Shown here: positions 38,879-49,487 of the stretch, piece by piece
Layout of the letters: each line of letters starts with the position of its first letter
How positions within the stretch are numbered: the stretch's first letter is position 1
Source: Vibrio zhanjiangensis
GTDB taxonomy: Bacteria > Pseudomonadota > Gammaproteobacteria > Enterobacterales > Vibrionaceae
Assembly: GCF_030161235.1 (NCBI RefSeq)
Contig: NZ_BSPW01000014.1
Location: 1 to 64,000, forward strand
Reading direction: 5' to 3'
DNA: 64,000 nucleotides
The notes under the pieces: model-generated
What the model was told of the DNA's origin: nothing
Database searches by the model: none
Seen by the model: only the letters and a program-made list of their open reading frames with translations
Made by a program: the position numbers and the translations under genes

Positions 38879-39178
38879 TTACTCGATGGCAAATTTTTTA
38901 TCAAAACGAGAAATGGAAAGTATTTTTCGAACCTGAGGGAGAGTGTTGGTAATTCGGATCATGCCATCATCTTGCTCAAGGTAATTATGCATATTTAATA
39001 GCATTCCCAAGCCCGCACTATCTATATAATCCACTTTGCGCAAATCGATCGTAAACCGATAGTCCTTTTTATCGGAATAACAACGACGAAAATCCTGAAC
39101 AAGACTAAAACCAAATGCTCCTTCTATTACGATAGTGACATGTTTGGCGCCCATATCGATTTCTGACTCAACTGACAT
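38879..39178 (-). CDS. STAS-domain anti-anti-sigma factor-like protein
   Basis: 99-residue single STAS domain. The phosphorylatable serine is in DYIDSAGLGMLLNMHNYL, the classic SpoIIAA/HsbA site. Predicted substrate of the neighbouring PP2C/HATPase response regulator, forming a partner switch. AAGGAG ribosome site. Part of the chemosensory operon, downstream of the membrane MCP. Confidence 0.9.
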   Translation of the reverse strand: MSVESEIDMGAKHVTIVIEGAFGFSLVQDFRRCYSDKKDYRFTIDLRKVDYIDSAGLGMLLNMHNYLEQDDGMIRITNTLPQVRKILSISRFDKKFAIE

Positions 39179-39235
39179 AGTATCTCCTTATTAAGCCGAC
39201 AAGGCTTATATGCTTTTTCTTATCCACTTAAAACG

Positions 39236-40396
39236 CTAAAAAAATTCGACTTCACCCTCATCTATACTCGCTTGTGAAGCGGCAGGTGCACTTCTGTGTT
39301 CAATATTAGTCCAAATATCACCAATAGCCTGATTAAAGCCATGCCCATCGACCTTACCACTGGCATAGTCACCAAAGAGTCTCTTCATCTGATCTAAGAA
39401 CTCGGTACTGGCTTTCGCGTATTGACCTTGCTGTATAATAATGTCAGTGAACTGCAGTGCTCGAATACCATCACCAACCTTGCTGTGTAGTTCCACACCA
39501 ATCGATTTAATTTTCTGGACTTCTTGTTCAACCATAGCGTTGGTCTTTTGCACTCCAAGCAACATATCATCCACTTTTTCTTTTGACTCTATCGCATCCG
39601 TCATATCGATCGAAGCCATTTCACCAACCGTCTTGTTCGCCTCTTTAACCGTATCTTGTGCAATGTTGATTTCTTTTTCGATCTGACTGTTTAACTCTTC
39701 CGCTTTAACCGAAAGGTTTCTCACCTCTTGAGCAACAACGGCAAAGCCTCGTCCTGCATCACCTGCGCGCGCCGCTTCTATCGCTGCATTAAGAGCAAGC
39801 AAATTCGTTTGTTCAGAAAGCCCTCGAACTTGCGCAAGCAGCTTAAATACTGTGTTCAGCTTATCCGACATATCGTGAATACTGTGTACTGCTGAAATAC
39901 TTTTCTCCGATACTGTGATGAGTGTATCGACAAACTGACGGATGATGGCTTCGGTTTTAGGTAAAACTTGCGTGATATCATAAGCATCATCTTTATTTCC
40001 TAATGTCTTAACCACAAGTGATTCAGCAATATGATTTTGATTCTCCGCCATACTTTGCAGCTCAAAAAAGCTATTATTTAAAGTCTCAACCGACTCAGAT
40101 ACAACACTGTTTTGTAGAGTCAGCGGCTCATTCAATTGCTGTGATATGCGGCCGATCAATTCACTGATGTCCTTCGCCGCAGACTGCACATCTTTAATAG
40201 GTTTCAAGCTAGGCTCAGATTTAGGCTCTTCGAGAGGTTTTCTAGGAATAACAAACCAAGGAACAGCCGCCGCAAGAATCATCATGGCAACATTGGCTAG
40301 CGAAGAAGACAGAACCATGCCTATTGACAGCAGCAATAGCTGAATAGCGATTGCAACACCGTAGCGATGTTTCGTAACCATTATTATTTTGTTCAT
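39236..40396 (-). CDS. membrane-anchored MCP without a sensory domain
   Basis: 386 residues. Two adjacent hydrophobic helices (about 13-50) leave almost no periplasmic loop, so there is no classical ligand domain. The cytoplasmic part has an MCP signalling tip ([35 protein letters not shown]). A low-complexity tail ends in GEVEFF, resembling the acidic-aromatic CheR tether of Aer2-type receptors. GGGGG ribosome site before the ATG. Located between cheB and the STAS gene. Confidence 0.88.
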   Translation of the reverse strand: MNKIIMVTKHRYGVAIAIQLLLLSIGMVLSSSLANVAMMILAAAVPWFVIPRKPLEEPKSEPSLKPIKDVQSAAKDISELIGRISQQLNEPLTLQNSVVSESVETLNNSFFELQSMAENQNHIAESLVVKTLGNKDDAYDITQVLPKTEAIIRQFVDTLITVSEKSISAVHSIHDMSDKLNTVFKLLAQVRGLSEQTNLLALNAAIEAARAGDAGRGFAVVAQEVRNLSVKAEELNSQIEKEINIAQDTVKEANKTVGEMASIDMTDAIESKEKVDDMLLGVQKTNAMVEQEVQKIKSIGVELHSKVGDGIRALQFTDIIIQQGQYAKASTEFLDQMKRLFGDYASGKVDGHGFNQAIGDIWTNIEHRSAPAASQASIDEGEVEFF

Positions 40397-40425
40397 AACT
40401 TCCCCCTAACCCTCACTCGAACAGC

Positions 40426-41466
40426 TCATGAATGACCATCTAGGCAATCACATATCTGTTGTGGAATTTGCTTAAGACTTTTTACTTCCTGCACTGCATT
40501 CATTTCAACTGCTACACGAGGCATTCCCCAAACCACTGAAGATGCCTGATCTTGTGCTATTGTTTTTGCTCCTTGCTGTCTCATTTTGAGCATTCCCTTT
40601 GCTCCGTCTTGCCCCATTCCTGTGAGTATGACACCAATAGCATTCGGCCCAACGGTCTCTGCCACAGCATCAAACATCACGTCAACTGAAGGTTTGTGTC
40701 GATTAACACTTGGTCTATCATCAAGCTGGCAATATAGATGATGTCCTTGCTTAACAACGACAAGGTGCTTGTCTCCAGGTGCAACGTAAGCACACCCATT
40801 GACGAGAGGAGCTTTATTCACTGACAACTCCTTGACCTCGATAGCACAATTTTCATTCAATCTTTGGGCAAAAGAAGCGCTAAACATGGCACTAATGTGC
40901 TGGGTAATTACTATTGGAGGAAGACCTGCAGGCAAAGCCGAAAGAACTTGTCTAACCGCTTCTGTACCGCCAGTTGACGCCCCAATTGCAATAATTTCGA
41001 CGGACGTTTTGCCTTTGCAGACGATAGCTTGAGACGATGACGCATGACCTGATTCTTGGCATACATTCGCTCCCGCTGCCATTTTTATTTTATCGTTAAC
41101 AAGGTCTTTGTAATCGACCATTTCAGCCGTATTTTGGACAGCGGGTTTAGGGAAATAGTCCACCGCTCCAAGTTCCAAAGCGGTAAGTGTTGGTTCTGCG
41201 CCATGCTGAGTCAACGTAGAAATCATCACCACGGGGGTCGGTCGCAACCGCATCAAATTTTTAAGAAATTGGACACCATTCATCTTCGGCATCTCAATAT
41301 CTAATGTGATCACATCCGGATTGTATTGCTTGATGAGGTCACGGGCCTGATAAGGGTCCTCTGCAGATGCCACCACTTCAAGCATGGGATCTGAATTGAT
41401 CAATTGTTCAAGTAAGGCCCTAAAAACCGGTGAATCATCGACAATCAATACTTTGATCTTTTTCAT
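40426..41466 (-). CDS. cheB: chemotaxis response regulator methylesterase CheB
   Basis: 346 residues. Receiver domain 1-120 ([14 protein letters not shown]; phospho-Asp in [13 protein letters not shown]) joined to the C-terminal methylesterase with the Ser-His-Asp triad visible in [20 protein letters not shown] and [11 protein letters not shown]. Removes methyl groups from receptor glutamates and deamidates glutamines. Its ATG overlaps the cheD stop by 4 nt (ATGA), so the two are translationally coupled. Confidence 0.95.
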   Translation of the reverse strand: MKKIKVLIVDDSPVFRALLEQLINSDPMLEVVASAEDPYQARDLIKQYNPDVITLDIEMPKMNGVQFLKNLMRLRPTPVVMISTLTQHGAEPTLTALELGAVDYFPKPAVQNTAEMVDYKDLVNDKIKMAAGANVCQESGHASSSQAIVCKGKTSVEIIAIGASTGGTEAVRQVLSALPAGLPPIVITQHISAMFSASFAQRLNENCAIEVKELSVNKAPLVNGCAYVAPGDKHLVVVKQGHHLYCQLDDRPSVNRHKPSVDVMFDAVAETVGPNAIGVILTGMGQDGAKGMLKMRQQGAKTIAQDQASSVVWGMPRVAVEMNAVQEVKSLKQIPQQICDCLDGHS

Positions 41467-42113
41467 TCAAACATCTCCACTTCATCATCGTGTGAGCTGA
41501 GAGTTTCTCTGCCTAACTGACTTGCATACTTGTCTTCTTGCTGCTGAAGGTGGTGAACTTCTGTATATGGCACTCTCTTTAGCCAAGCCTTTCCTGAAAT
41601 AGGATTAAATATAATTCTTCGGGGCTCCATGCCTCCCAAATCCTGAGCTACTACATTGAGCTGTTCGCGCTCAGCATAATCCAGAATGAAAGCAACATTT
41701 TTTTCGCCAATCATCGAATGTCTACCCATCATTTGTGCGCCACCAAACAGTTTGACTTTTAACTCTGAGCGACGAGCACCATGAGAAACTAGAGCATTTA
41801 TGAGCATTTCCATAGCATGGCTACCATAACGAGAAGGCGTAGAAATAAGTTCAGCTGGCCGCCAAGCATTGATCTCAGAGTAACTGCAAAATGGGAGCAA
41901 AAAATGATTCATACCACCAATACTCGCAAACTCATCCCAAATGCATACCGCAACACAAGAACCAAGCCCCGTGGCAATTAATTCATCCTCTTGCTGCGTC
42001 CAATAAAGCCCTCCCGGAAATACTTTTACCATATGCATTTCCCTTTGAGGGTGATAGAAGCGGTTAAAATGTCGCTCATCATTAACGAGCTTTACATCCT
42101 TTAGCCCATTCAT
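41463..42113 (-). CDS. cheD: chemoreceptor glutamine deamidase CheD
   Basis: 216 residues. The catalytic Cys is in [13 protein letters not shown], the His in GGMNHFLLP, and the [10 protein letters not shown] loop follows. CheD deamidates receptor glutamines and tunes adaptation. The C-terminus ends in DEVEMFE, echoing the acidic-aromatic tails of the two MCPs in this operon. AAGGA before the ATG. Order cheR-cheD-cheB with 8-bp and 4-bp junctions. Confidence 0.93.
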   Translation of the reverse strand: MNGLKDVKLVNDERHFNRFYHPQREMHMVKVFPGGLYWTQQEDELIATGLGSCVAVCIWDEFASIGGMNHFLLPFCSYSEINAWRPAELISTPSRYGSHAMEMLINALVSHGARRSELKVKLFGGAQMMGRHSMIGEKNVAFILDYAEREQLNVVAQDLGGMEPRRIIFNPISGKAWLKRVPYTEVHHLQQQEDKYASQLGRETLSSHDDEVEMFE

Positions 42114-42121
42114 AATCCTTC

Positions 42122-42973
42122 CTATTGCTTGAGATAAATGGTTTTCCCAAGATGCCTAAAGAGGTCGCTACAAGACCCGACGCTTTCCGAGTGACCTAAG
42201 AACAAGATTCCGTGAGGCTTAAGTTGTTGGTAAAATCTACTGATCAATTTTTCTTGAGTTTGCTTATCGAAGTAAATCATCACATTTCGGCATGAGATAA
42301 GATCAAAAGGCTCCTTCCATTTCCACTCGTCCAACAAATTAAGTTGCTGAAAATTTATATAGTTTTGTAAACCTTTCGCGACTTTTATTTTTCCCTGCTG
42401 AGCACCTTTCCCTTTAAAAAAACACGGCTGCAAGTACTTCACAGGAATAGAGGCAATCGCCTCATCGCTGTAGATACCCTGCTTAGCATGAGAAAGGACC
42501 TTAGTATCCAAATCCGTTGCATGTATCTGGACCTGAAACAGGTCAAATGCTTTTTTGACAAAGAGCGAAGAAGCAAAGCTATAGGGTTCTTCTCCTGTTG
42601 AACAACCCGCAGACCACACATTAATATTTTTCAGTCCTTGCTTTTCCCATTCTTTGAACATGACATTTTCAAGAAATTCAAAGTGATGATATTCACGAAA
42701 AAACTGGGTTTTGTTCGTCGTCAAACTATTTATGAAGCCAACACGCTCTTCACTATCTTGTTCAATAAGCTGTTTGTAATCCGTAAAACGATTTAAGCCT
42801 AGCCGTCTCAGTTGACGGCTAATTCGTCCATAAACCATAGTGCGTTTACGATCTGAGAAATAGATGCCCGCGTGCTTGTGCATAAACCATTGAATGAATC
42901 TAAAATCCTGGTCGGTTAGCTCAAACTCTCTGTCAGACACAGCCTCATCATCACGGCTTAGAACTCTTCCCAT
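42122..42973 (-). CDS. cheR: chemotaxis protein methyltransferase CheR
   Basis: 283 residues. N-terminal CheR helical domain ([19 protein letters not shown]) and SAM-binding C-terminal domain ([38 protein letters not shown]). Adds methyl groups to receptor glutamates. The start lies inside the 3' end of the receptor gene (16-bp overlap) with GGAAGGGG as ribosome site. The receptor's EWEEF tail is the probable docking site for this enzyme. Confidence 0.95.
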   Translation of the reverse strand: MGRVLSRDDEAVSDREFELTDQDFRFIQWFMHKHAGIYFSDRKRTMVYGRISRQLRRLGLNRFTDYKQLIEQDSEERVGFINSLTTNKTQFFREYHHFEFLENVMFKEWEKQGLKNINVWSAGCSTGEEPYSFASSLFVKKAFDLFQVQIHATDLDTKVLSHAKQGIYSDEAIASIPVKYLQPCFFKGKGAQQGKIKVAKGLQNYINFQQLNLLDEWKWKEPFDLISCRNVMIYFDKQTQEKLISRFYQQLKPHGILFLGHSESVGSCSDLFRHLGKTIYLKQ

Positions 42974-45351
42974 TCGTCCCCTTCCTCACTGGCCTTAAAG
43001 CCGGAGTTCGCTACTTTTGGAGCTCGAATTTCTCTTACATTGCTTTTAGATTTTGTTGGTCTTTTGGCTTCAAAAGTTGCCACATTGTCATCAGATGCAA
43101 AGAAATTCATTAGATGAAGCAACTGCTTACCTTCATCTTTCAGTGACTGGCTAGCTGCCGAGGTTTGTTCAACCAAGGAAGCATTTTGCTGAGTCATCTC
43201 GTCCATAGTAGAAATAGCACGATTTATTTCGTCAATTCCTGTCGATTGCTCCAAGCTGGAAGACGCAATCTGAGCGATTAGCTCAGTCACTTTTTCCACC
43301 GCTTCTACTATTTCATTGAGCGTTTCACCAGATTCATCAACCAGTCTAGACCCCTCATCGACCTTCTCTACACTGTCATTGATCAAGCCTTTAATTTCTT
43401 TGGCTGCTGCAGCGCTTCGCTGTGCGAGATTACGAACTTCACCCGCTACGACAGCAAAACCTCTACCTTGCTCTCCAGCACGAGCAGCCTCAACCGCAGC
43501 ATTAAGTGCTAGTAAGTTAGTCTGAAAGGCAATTTCATCGATAACACCAATGATATCGGCAATCTTCTTACTGGCATTATTTATTTCAGACATAGCCGAC
43601 ACAGCCTGCCCAACGACATCTCCACCTTTGCTGGCTTTTTTAGCCGCATCTTCCGCTAATGTATTGGCACCTTTCGCATTGTCTGCATTTTGCCTAACCG
43701 TAGCAGTCATCTGCTCCATACTGGCAGCCGTCTCTTCTAAATTGGAAGCTTGTGCCTCTACACGTTGGCTTAAGTCGTTGTTACCTTCCGCAATTTCGGT
43801 AGAAGCAGTCGCGACTCGAGCAGAAGAGTGAGTAATTTTTTCCACCATATTGCGAAGATTAATAATCGAGGTGTTGACCGCATCTGACAACCGACCAAAC
43901 TCACCCTTGTTTTCTGGCATGTTTGTATTTAAATCACCATCAGCAACTCGGCTCATCACATCAATACATTGGCCTATAGGTGCAACCATAGTATCAAGCA
44001 GATTGTTGATTCCATCCCCTAACTCTTTCATAAAACCACTGTATACAGAGGTATTAATGCGCTCATTCAATTCACCAGAAATAGCACGTTGAATCAAGGA
44101 CTCCACCTGCCTTTGACCATCTTGCTGTTCAGTAATATCTTCCCACTGGAGTGCAGGCCCAATATAGTTACCTCTCGTGTCATGCATGGCTATACAGGTT
44201 AAATTGAATTCCAATCCCCCAACCGCAATGTTTGAGGAAAAAGGTAAACGATCTGGATTATTGATAATGTTTCTTTGGTGACTTGGATTTTTATGAAACA
44301 CATCGATATTTTTGCCAACCAAATTACTAGCATCGAAACCGGGTAGCACTTTCTGCAACTCGCTTTCTCTCGACTTCAATAAACTAGCTAACGACGGATT
44401 GATGTATTGAATTATGCCCTCTTTATCTGCCATCATGAGGTTAGTTGTCATCCCTTTTACGGCCGATGCTAATCGCCCCACCTCTTGATCTCTGGCCCGT
44501 TTTTCTGTCACATCTTCCCACTCAAGGGTATTGCCGATGTAGTTACCTTTTGAGTCCATCACTGCGGCAACATTCAGCTCAATTTTTATGTCAGCAATAT
44601 CAATATCGGTTTTATAAGGCAGATTATTTGGTGTTGATAGGAGCTGTCTTTGATGCGCTGGATTTTTATGAAACTCGTCAATGCATCGTCCCATTAACCA
44701 CTCTTCAGAGGCGGAAAAGCCAGACCAAACCGTTCTAAGGGTTGCTTCATGCTTACCAAATAACTCAATGGTCGATTGGTTGACGTAAGTAATTTTGAAA
44801 TCACGATCAATCATTACCATTGCAGTTTGAGCTTGATCCACCGCTGCACGTAAACGCGCTATATCATCACGTTGCTTAAGTGCATCCGTCACATCAGACC
44901 ATTCCAAGGTATTACCAATGTAATTTCCGTTTGTATCTATTATTGCGCCAACATTTAGCTCTATCTGGACATCTTTTACGGTAATGTTGGTGGTGTAAGG
45001 CAAATTAGATGGCGTTGACAATAATTGACGCTGATGGGCGGGGTTCGCATGAAAGCCATCAATACAATAGCCCATCAAAAACTCTTCATCAGCGCGAAAG
45101 TTTGGCCAAATCGATTGAAACAAGGCTTCGTGAGTTTTGAGTAAATCTATCGACTTTTGGTTCACATACGTGATGTTAAAGTCTCGATCGATCATCATTA
45201 ATGCTGTTTGAGCCGCATTAAGAGCTGAATACAGTTGCTCTTTTGATGGCCCTCTTTCTTCAGGTTCATATGCTTCCATTAAACTGTCTGATGCGGCTGT
45301 TTCAAACTGATCCACCACATTCGATTTGGCTGTGCGATTCCAAAATGCCAT
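42958..45351 (-). CDS. Aer2-like soluble chemoreceptor with three PAS-heme-type domains
   Basis: 797 residues, no membrane helix. Three PAS domains of about 122 residues each (roughly 37-158, 159-282, 283-405) share an Eta-helix FHxNPxHQR (two His five apart) and a late tryptophan (EW/QW-x-D-V/I-T), as in Pseudomonas Aer2, where those residues bind heme and gate O2. HAMP-like segments follow, then an MCP tip ([35 protein letters not shown]). The tail ends in EWEEF, like Aer2's CheR-binding GWEEF. V. cholerae Aer2 has two PAS-heme domains as I recall it; here there are three. Heme binding is inferred, not shown. Confidence 0.9.
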   Translation of the reverse strand: MAFWNRTAKSNVVDQFETAASDSLMEAYEPEERGPSKEQLYSALNAAQTALMMIDRDFNITYVNQKSIDLLKTHEALFQSIWPNFRADEEFLMGYCIDGFHANPAHQRQLLSTPSNLPYTTNITVKDVQIELNVGAIIDTNGNYIGNTLEWSDVTDALKQRDDIARLRAAVDQAQTAMVMIDRDFKITYVNQSTIELFGKHEATLRTVWSGFSASEEWLMGRCIDEFHKNPAHQRQLLSTPNNLPYKTDIDIADIKIELNVAAVMDSKGNYIGNTLEWEDVTEKRARDQEVGRLASAVKGMTTNLMMADKEGIIQYINPSLASLLKSRESELQKVLPGFDASNLVGKNIDVFHKNPSHQRNIINNPDRLPFSSNIAVGGLEFNLTCIAMHDTRGNYIGPALQWEDITEQQDGQRQVESLIQRAISGELNERINTSVYSGFMKELGDGINNLLDTMVAPIGQCIDVMSRVADGDLNTNMPENKGEFGRLSDAVNTSIINLRNMVEKITHSSARVATASTEIAEGNNDLSQRVEAQASNLEETAASMEQMTATVRQNADNAKGANTLAEDAAKKASKGGDVVGQAVSAMSEINNASKKIADIIGVIDEIAFQTNLLALNAAVEAARAGEQGRGFAVVAGEVRNLAQRSAAAAKEIKGLINDSVEKVDEGSRLVDESGETLNEIVEAVEKVTELIAQIASSSLEQSTGIDEINRAISTMDEMTQQNASLVEQTSAASQSLKDEGKQLLHLMNFFASDDNVATFEAKRPTKSKSNVREIRAPKVANSGFKASEEGDEWEEF

Positions 45352-45385
45352 GAGTCACCTCTCACTGATTGTTTCCTATAACTTA

Positions 45386-45856
45386 TCAAGCCAAACTCTG
45401 TTCTTGCTGTTCAAATTCGGCCAACTCTGCCACATCGAACAGAGCCTCAAGTTTTATTAAAATCAAATGACCATTCTCAACCGAGGCAATTCCTCGGATA
45501 TAGCTATGGTCAACCGAATGCGACACACGTGGCGCAGGTTTTATTTGTTCATCTGTCAGTGGGTATACCTCAGAAACCCCATCAACAATAATGCCTAATG
45601 GGTGCATCTGAGCATCATTGAGTACAATCACAACGGTCGTTGCACCAATTTCTGCTGGAGGCAAACCAAAGCGAGCACGTAAGTCAACGATAGGAACGTA
45701 CTCACCCCTAATTTCCAATACACCCAGCATATAAGAAGGGGAATTAGGAACTTCTCTAACAGCCCCCCATCCTCTCACTTCTCGAACATCAAGGATGGGC
45801 ACACCATACTCATCTTCACCTAACACAAAGCTGAGAAATTCCTGCGGCATGATCAT
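45386..45856 (-). CDS. cheW: CheW coupling protein (second copy)
   Basis: 156 residues. CheW beta-barrel signatures: FLSFVLGEDEYGVPILDVREVR, YMLGVLEIRGEYVPIVDLR, and IIVDGVSEVY. Links receptors to CheA. It overlaps the upstream cheW by 4 nt (ATGA) and precedes the Aer2-like receptor by 34 bp. The two CheW copies may pair with different receptors or stoichiometries. Confidence 0.93.
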   Translation of the reverse strand: MIMPQEFLSFVLGEDEYGVPILDVREVRGWGAVREVPNSPSYMLGVLEIRGEYVPIVDLRARFGLPPAEIGATTVVIVLNDAQMHPLGIIVDGVSEVYPLTDEQIKPAPRVSHSVDHSYIRGIASVENGHLILIKLEALFDVAELAEFEQQEQSLA

Positions 45857-46401
45857 GATTCTCTCTCCAACACGCGTTCAATGTTAAGTAACTCTTCCGT
45901 ATTCAATAGAGACATCACTTGGTCACCGACATTCAGTAACCCTTGGAGGTAGGGGGTCACAACAGACTCACCAACACTGGGGTATAACTCATTTTGTCCT
46001 TGACTAACAACGTCACTGACCGCATCCACAACTAGTCCCATAAGTCTCTCACTATCATCGGATGCGTAACGAAGCACGATAACGACTGTGCTTGGTAGAT
46101 ACTCACACTGTCCCACTCCAAAACGACTGCGAAGATCAACCACAGGCACTATCATCCCGCGCAAATTAATTACACCCTTGACGAAGTTGGGGGAGCGGGG
46201 AATTGGCGTAGGCCTTTCCCAAACTCGGATCTCTTCAACATCTTTGATCTCAACACCATACAGTTCACTATCTAGCTTGAAGCTAAGGAAATCCGCACTT
46301 TCAGAAACTCCCTCTTGGTTGGTGTTCTCAAGGCGCATATGCTCTTGAACCGGAGAAGATTGTCTCTGTGCTAAATCATCAATAACCAATTCAGTTTCCA
46401 T
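45853..46401 (-). CDS. cheW: CheW coupling protein (first copy)
   Basis: 182 residues: about 35 N-terminal linker residues, then a CheW domain (FLSFKLDSELYGVEIKDVEEI; FVKGVINLRGMIVPVVDLR; GLVVDAVSDVVSQG). Follows cheA by 11 bp and overlaps the next cheW by 4 nt. Confidence 0.93.
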   Translation of the reverse strand: METELVIDDLAQRQSSPVQEHMRLENTNQEGVSESADFLSFKLDSELYGVEIKDVEEIRVWERPTPIPRSPNFVKGVINLRGMIVPVVDLRSRFGVGQCEYLPSTVVIVLRYASDDSERLMGLVVDAVSDVVSQGQNELYPSVGESVVTPYLQGLLNVGDQVMSLLNTEELLNIERVLERES

Positions 46402-46412
46402 TTAATCGCCCT

Positions 46413-48494
46413 CTACGCCGCAAGGCCTTTGTGCGGTGAATCAGAAGCACGCTTAAGAAAATGCGTTATCAATCCCTGAACATCTAAGATAAGCGAAACA
46501 GAGCCATCGCCTAAAATAGTTGCTCCCGATATACCTGACACTTTGTTGTAGTTAGACTCTAAGCTTTTAATAACCACCTGTTGTTGGTCCAGAAGTTCAT
46601 CAATGAGCAAACCCACTCGGTTACCTGCCGCTTCAACAAAACAAAGTATTCTTTCATCCAAGGAGCCACTTTTCCCCATTTCTAGCTCTTCTTGAAGACG
46701 CAATATAGGGATGTTTTCCTCACGCAACCGATATAGCTCTACTCCACCAGAAGCCAACTTTATGCATCTTGTATCTATCTGAATGGACTCAACAATAGTC
46801 AAAAGCGGAATGATGTATACTTCCCCACCAACTTTGACTAACTGACCATCGAGAATAGCCAAAGTTAATGGCAAGCTAATGGTGAAACTGCTACCGATAC
46901 CAAGCTCTGATTCAACTTCAATATGCCCCCCAAGTTCTTCAATATTTCGCTTAACGACGTCCATTCCAACACCTCGGCCCGAAATATCAGAGACCTCTTC
47001 AGCCGTTGAAAAACCCGGAGCAAAGATCAAGTTCATAATTTGTTGATCAGTCATGTCTTCACGACGAACGTCTGCTGCTAACACTCCTTTCTCAACCGCT
47101 TTACTCCACAGCTTGTCGCAATTAAGCCCAGCACCATCATCTTTGATTTCAATAACAATAGAGCCTCCTTGATGGAAAGCGTTGAGTTTCAGAACTCCTT
47201 GAGGAGATTTACCTCGCTCTACGCGAGTATCTGGCTGCTCAATTCCATGATCGATGCCATTTCTTACTAGGTGAACCAAAGGATCAACGATGCGCTCTAG
47301 CACCGTCTTATCTAATTCCGTCTGTTCACCTTGAATTTGCAAATCTACCTGTTTACCAAGCCTGCTTGATAAGTCACGTACCAGCCTAGGAAATCGACTG
47401 AAGGCAAAACTCATAGGTAACATACGGATATTTAATACATTTTCTTGTAGATCTTTGCTATTTTGTAACAGCTGGGCTAATCCAACTTTGAGCTTTTCCA
47501 ATTTGTCGATAGTAAAATCATTGCCAATTTCTGTAAGCATGGATTGGGTAATAACCAGCTCCCCAACTAAATTGATTAAACCATCGACCTTGTCAATATC
47601 GACGCGAATGGAGCTAACACTGGAATCTGACTTAGCCGCTTTCTGAACTTTGGTATCAGGCTTTACTGGAATAAGCGAAGAGTTCTCAATGTCGTGCTTG
47701 TCGGATGCCGTAGTTACTGACTCATGTTCTTTAAGCTGGTCTTTTTGTTCTCTAGGAGAGACTCGTTCGATATAAAGATCACATTCGTCTTCTACCCATT
47801 CAAAAATCTCACGTATATCTTCTTCAGTGACGTCACTGGGCAAATATGCTTGCCATTTCAAGTAACAAAGCTCTGCTTCAACGCCGTCAAGCTCAGGTAG
47901 GTTTTCAAGATTGGCAGTGATGACGCACGACTCATGGAGATCTTTTAGCTCTCTCAATATTCTTAACGGGTCATTACCACTAAAAAACATTTCTGAGTGG
48001 GGTTCAAACCTCACTAACCAATCAGTTGAACACGCATTGTCATCAGACTGAATATCGACTGATTTGTCTGAATCAGCCGGAAGAGCGTTGTGATGTGCAG
48101 TGGTATCTTCTTGCAAAAGAGAGTTAAGTTGCACACTGACCTGATTTTTGAGTTCAGTATCAACTTCACTGCCCTGCTCATGCCCTTCAAGCATGGCATG
48201 AATACAGTCACCACTTTTAAGTAGTAGATCGACGCTTTCGGCAGTGAGCTCTCGTTGGTGGTTGCGAACTAAATCCAGATAGGCTTCAACCGAATGGGTG
48301 AATTCGCTGATATCCAGAAGATTAAAGGTAGCAGCTCCCCCTTTAATTGAATGAGCCGCTCGAAATATAGTATTAATGGACTCCTCTTCGACACAATTTA
48401 CGTCTAAATTGAGGAGTACCTCTTCCAACACCCCAAGATTTTCACGACATTCCTCGTAAAACATCTTGCGCAATTGTTCCATGTCTAAAGCCAT
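46413..48494 (-). CDS. cheA: chemotaxis histidine kinase CheA
   Basis: 693 residues. Hpt domain with phospho-His48 (FRAAHSIKGGAATF), linker, a dimerisation domain (RVDIDKVDGLINLVGELVI), catalytic HATPase (LVRNGIDHGIE; DDGAGLN; FSTAEEVSDISGRGVGMDV) and a C-terminal CheW-like regulatory domain. Autophosphorylates and hands phosphate to CheY, CheB and probably the PP2C-type response regulator of this operon. Confidence 0.96.
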   Translation of the reverse strand: MALDMEQLRKMFYEECRENLGVLEEVLLNLDVNCVEEESINTIFRAAHSIKGGAATFNLLDISEFTHSVEAYLDLVRNHQRELTAESVDLLLKSGDCIHAMLEGHEQGSEVDTELKNQVSVQLNSLLQEDTTAHHNALPADSDKSVDIQSDDNACSTDWLVRFEPHSEMFFSGNDPLRILRELKDLHESCVITANLENLPELDGVEAELCYLKWQAYLPSDVTEEDIREIFEWVEDECDLYIERVSPREQKDQLKEHESVTTASDKHDIENSSLIPVKPDTKVQKAAKSDSSVSSIRVDIDKVDGLINLVGELVITQSMLTEIGNDFTIDKLEKLKVGLAQLLQNSKDLQENVLNIRMLPMSFAFSRFPRLVRDLSSRLGKQVDLQIQGEQTELDKTVLERIVDPLVHLVRNGIDHGIEQPDTRVERGKSPQGVLKLNAFHQGGSIVIEIKDDGAGLNCDKLWSKAVEKGVLAADVRREDMTDQQIMNLIFAPGFSTAEEVSDISGRGVGMDVVKRNIEELGGHIEVESELGIGSSFTISLPLTLAILDGQLVKVGGEVYIIPLLTIVESIQIDTRCIKLASGGVELYRLREENIPILRLQEELEMGKSGSLDERILCFVEAAGNRVGLLIDELLDQQQVVIKSLESNYNKVSGISGATILGDGSVSLILDVQGLITHFLKRASDSPHKGLAA

Positions 48495-48536
48495 AAGCCT
48501 ACCCTTTGCCCAATGACGTTGTTTGGAGCAGTATTA

Positions 48537-48896
48537 TCAAATAACGCGCTTTAGAGTTTTTAATAGCGTTTCTGGATTAAATGGCTTGACTAACCACCCC
48601 GTTGCTCCAGCTGTTTTTCCCTGTAGTTTTTTCTCTGTACTCGTCTCTGTTGTTAACATTAAAATTGGGGTAAATTTGTACTGTGGTTGGTCTCTCAATG
48701 CTTTAACTAACTCAAAACCTCCCATTATCGGCATGTTGACATCTGAAATAACAACATCAAACTTATGGCGAGCAACTTTTGAGAGTGCGTCTTGGCCATC
48801 ATTTGCGGTTTCCACATCATATCCGGCATCCCGTAATGTGTGGCTAACCATTTGACGAATGGACACAGAGTCATCTACTGCAAGAATCTTAGTCAT
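48537..48896 (-). CDS. cheY: CheY-type single-domain response regulator
   Basis: 119-residue receiver domain. Acidic pocket D8-D9, phospho-acceptor Asp52 (VVISDVNMPIMGG), Thr in MLTTETSTE and Lys in WLVKPFNPE. GGGAG before the ATG. Five bp after the STAS gene and 42 bp before cheA. It is a dedicated partner of this CheA and not necessarily the flagellar-motor CheY. Confidence 0.94.
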   Translation of the reverse strand: MTKILAVDDSVSIRQMVSHTLRDAGYDVETANDGQDALSKVARHKFDVVISDVNMPIMGGFELVKALRDQPQYKFTPILMLTTETSTEKKLQGKTAGATGWLVKPFNPETLLKTLKRVI

Positions 48897-48901
48897 ATTG
48901 C

Positions 48902-49183
48902 TTACTCCCCAACTGACGTAGTTCGCTCAAAGACATCACACAACCCTAACGTTTGAATTCCATCCGTCAGTGTCTCAGTCGGCTTGAGCAAATATATATC
49001 TCGATGATTTTCTTTTGCGGAAATAAAAAGACAAGACAGCAGTTGTAATCCAGCCGCGTCAACCCTCACAACCTTTTCGGCGTTCAGTTCGATCGAGCCA
49101 GAGCCAGCAAGCCATTCTTGATAAAGAGTCGTTGTATCTAGAACTGTTGATATGTCTAGAGACTCAGGAAGTAAACAATTCAT
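48902..49183 (-). CDS. STAS-domain protein heading the chemosensory operon
   Basis: 93-residue STAS domain (VVRVDAAGLQLLSCLFISAK). The usual phosphorylatable serine position is replaced by Ala (DAAGLQ), so it may be a constitutively unphosphorylatable antagonist, unlike the second STAS protein (DSAGLG). First gene of the operon; AAGG ribosome site. Confidence 0.8.
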   Translation of the reverse strand: MNCLLPESLDISTVLDTTTLYQEWLAGSGSIELNAEKVVRVDAAGLQLLSCLFISAKENHRDIYLLKPTETLTDGIQTLGLCDVFERTTSVGE

Positions 49184-49432
49184 GTTTCAACCTTTATATT
49201 TTATATTTCCTAGCCATTAAAGAAAGCTTTACGCTTCATTTTGAGTGTAGAAAGTAATCTGTGTTTCGCCAACCAAGCTCACACAAAATAAGCAACGGAT
49301 TTCATTTGATATGATAGGAAAATAATTATAAAGACTGTATTTTCAAGATGTTATATGGTTCAAATTTCTTTGTAAAAAACCATATTTTTTTAATGGTAAA
49401 TGCACTTTTATAGATGAGTGATTATATGGGAA

Positions 49433-49445
49433 TTTACAGTGTAAA
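49433..49445. promoter_or_regulatory. parS2 site
   Basis: TTTACAGTGTAAA, perfect ParB2 consensus; one of a closely spaced pair. Confidence 0.88.
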
Positions 49446-49471
49446 CATGAAAGCATACAATAAAGGGACAA

Positions 49472-49484
49472 TTTACACTGTAAA
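49472..49484. promoter_or_regulatory. parS2 site
   Basis: TTTACACTGTAAA, perfect ParB2 consensus, 39 bp from the previous site and ending 3 bp from the tmcA stop codon. Confidence 0.88.
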
Positions 49485-49487
49485 AAC

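Larger units (their letters stand above)
49184..49487. promoter_or_regulatory. chemosensory operon promoter region with two parS2 sites
   Basis: 304-bp AT-rich gap between tmcA's stop and the first STAS gene. It holds two perfect parS2 palindromes 39 bp apart and must contain the promoter of the minus-strand operon. No ORF. Confidence 0.6.
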
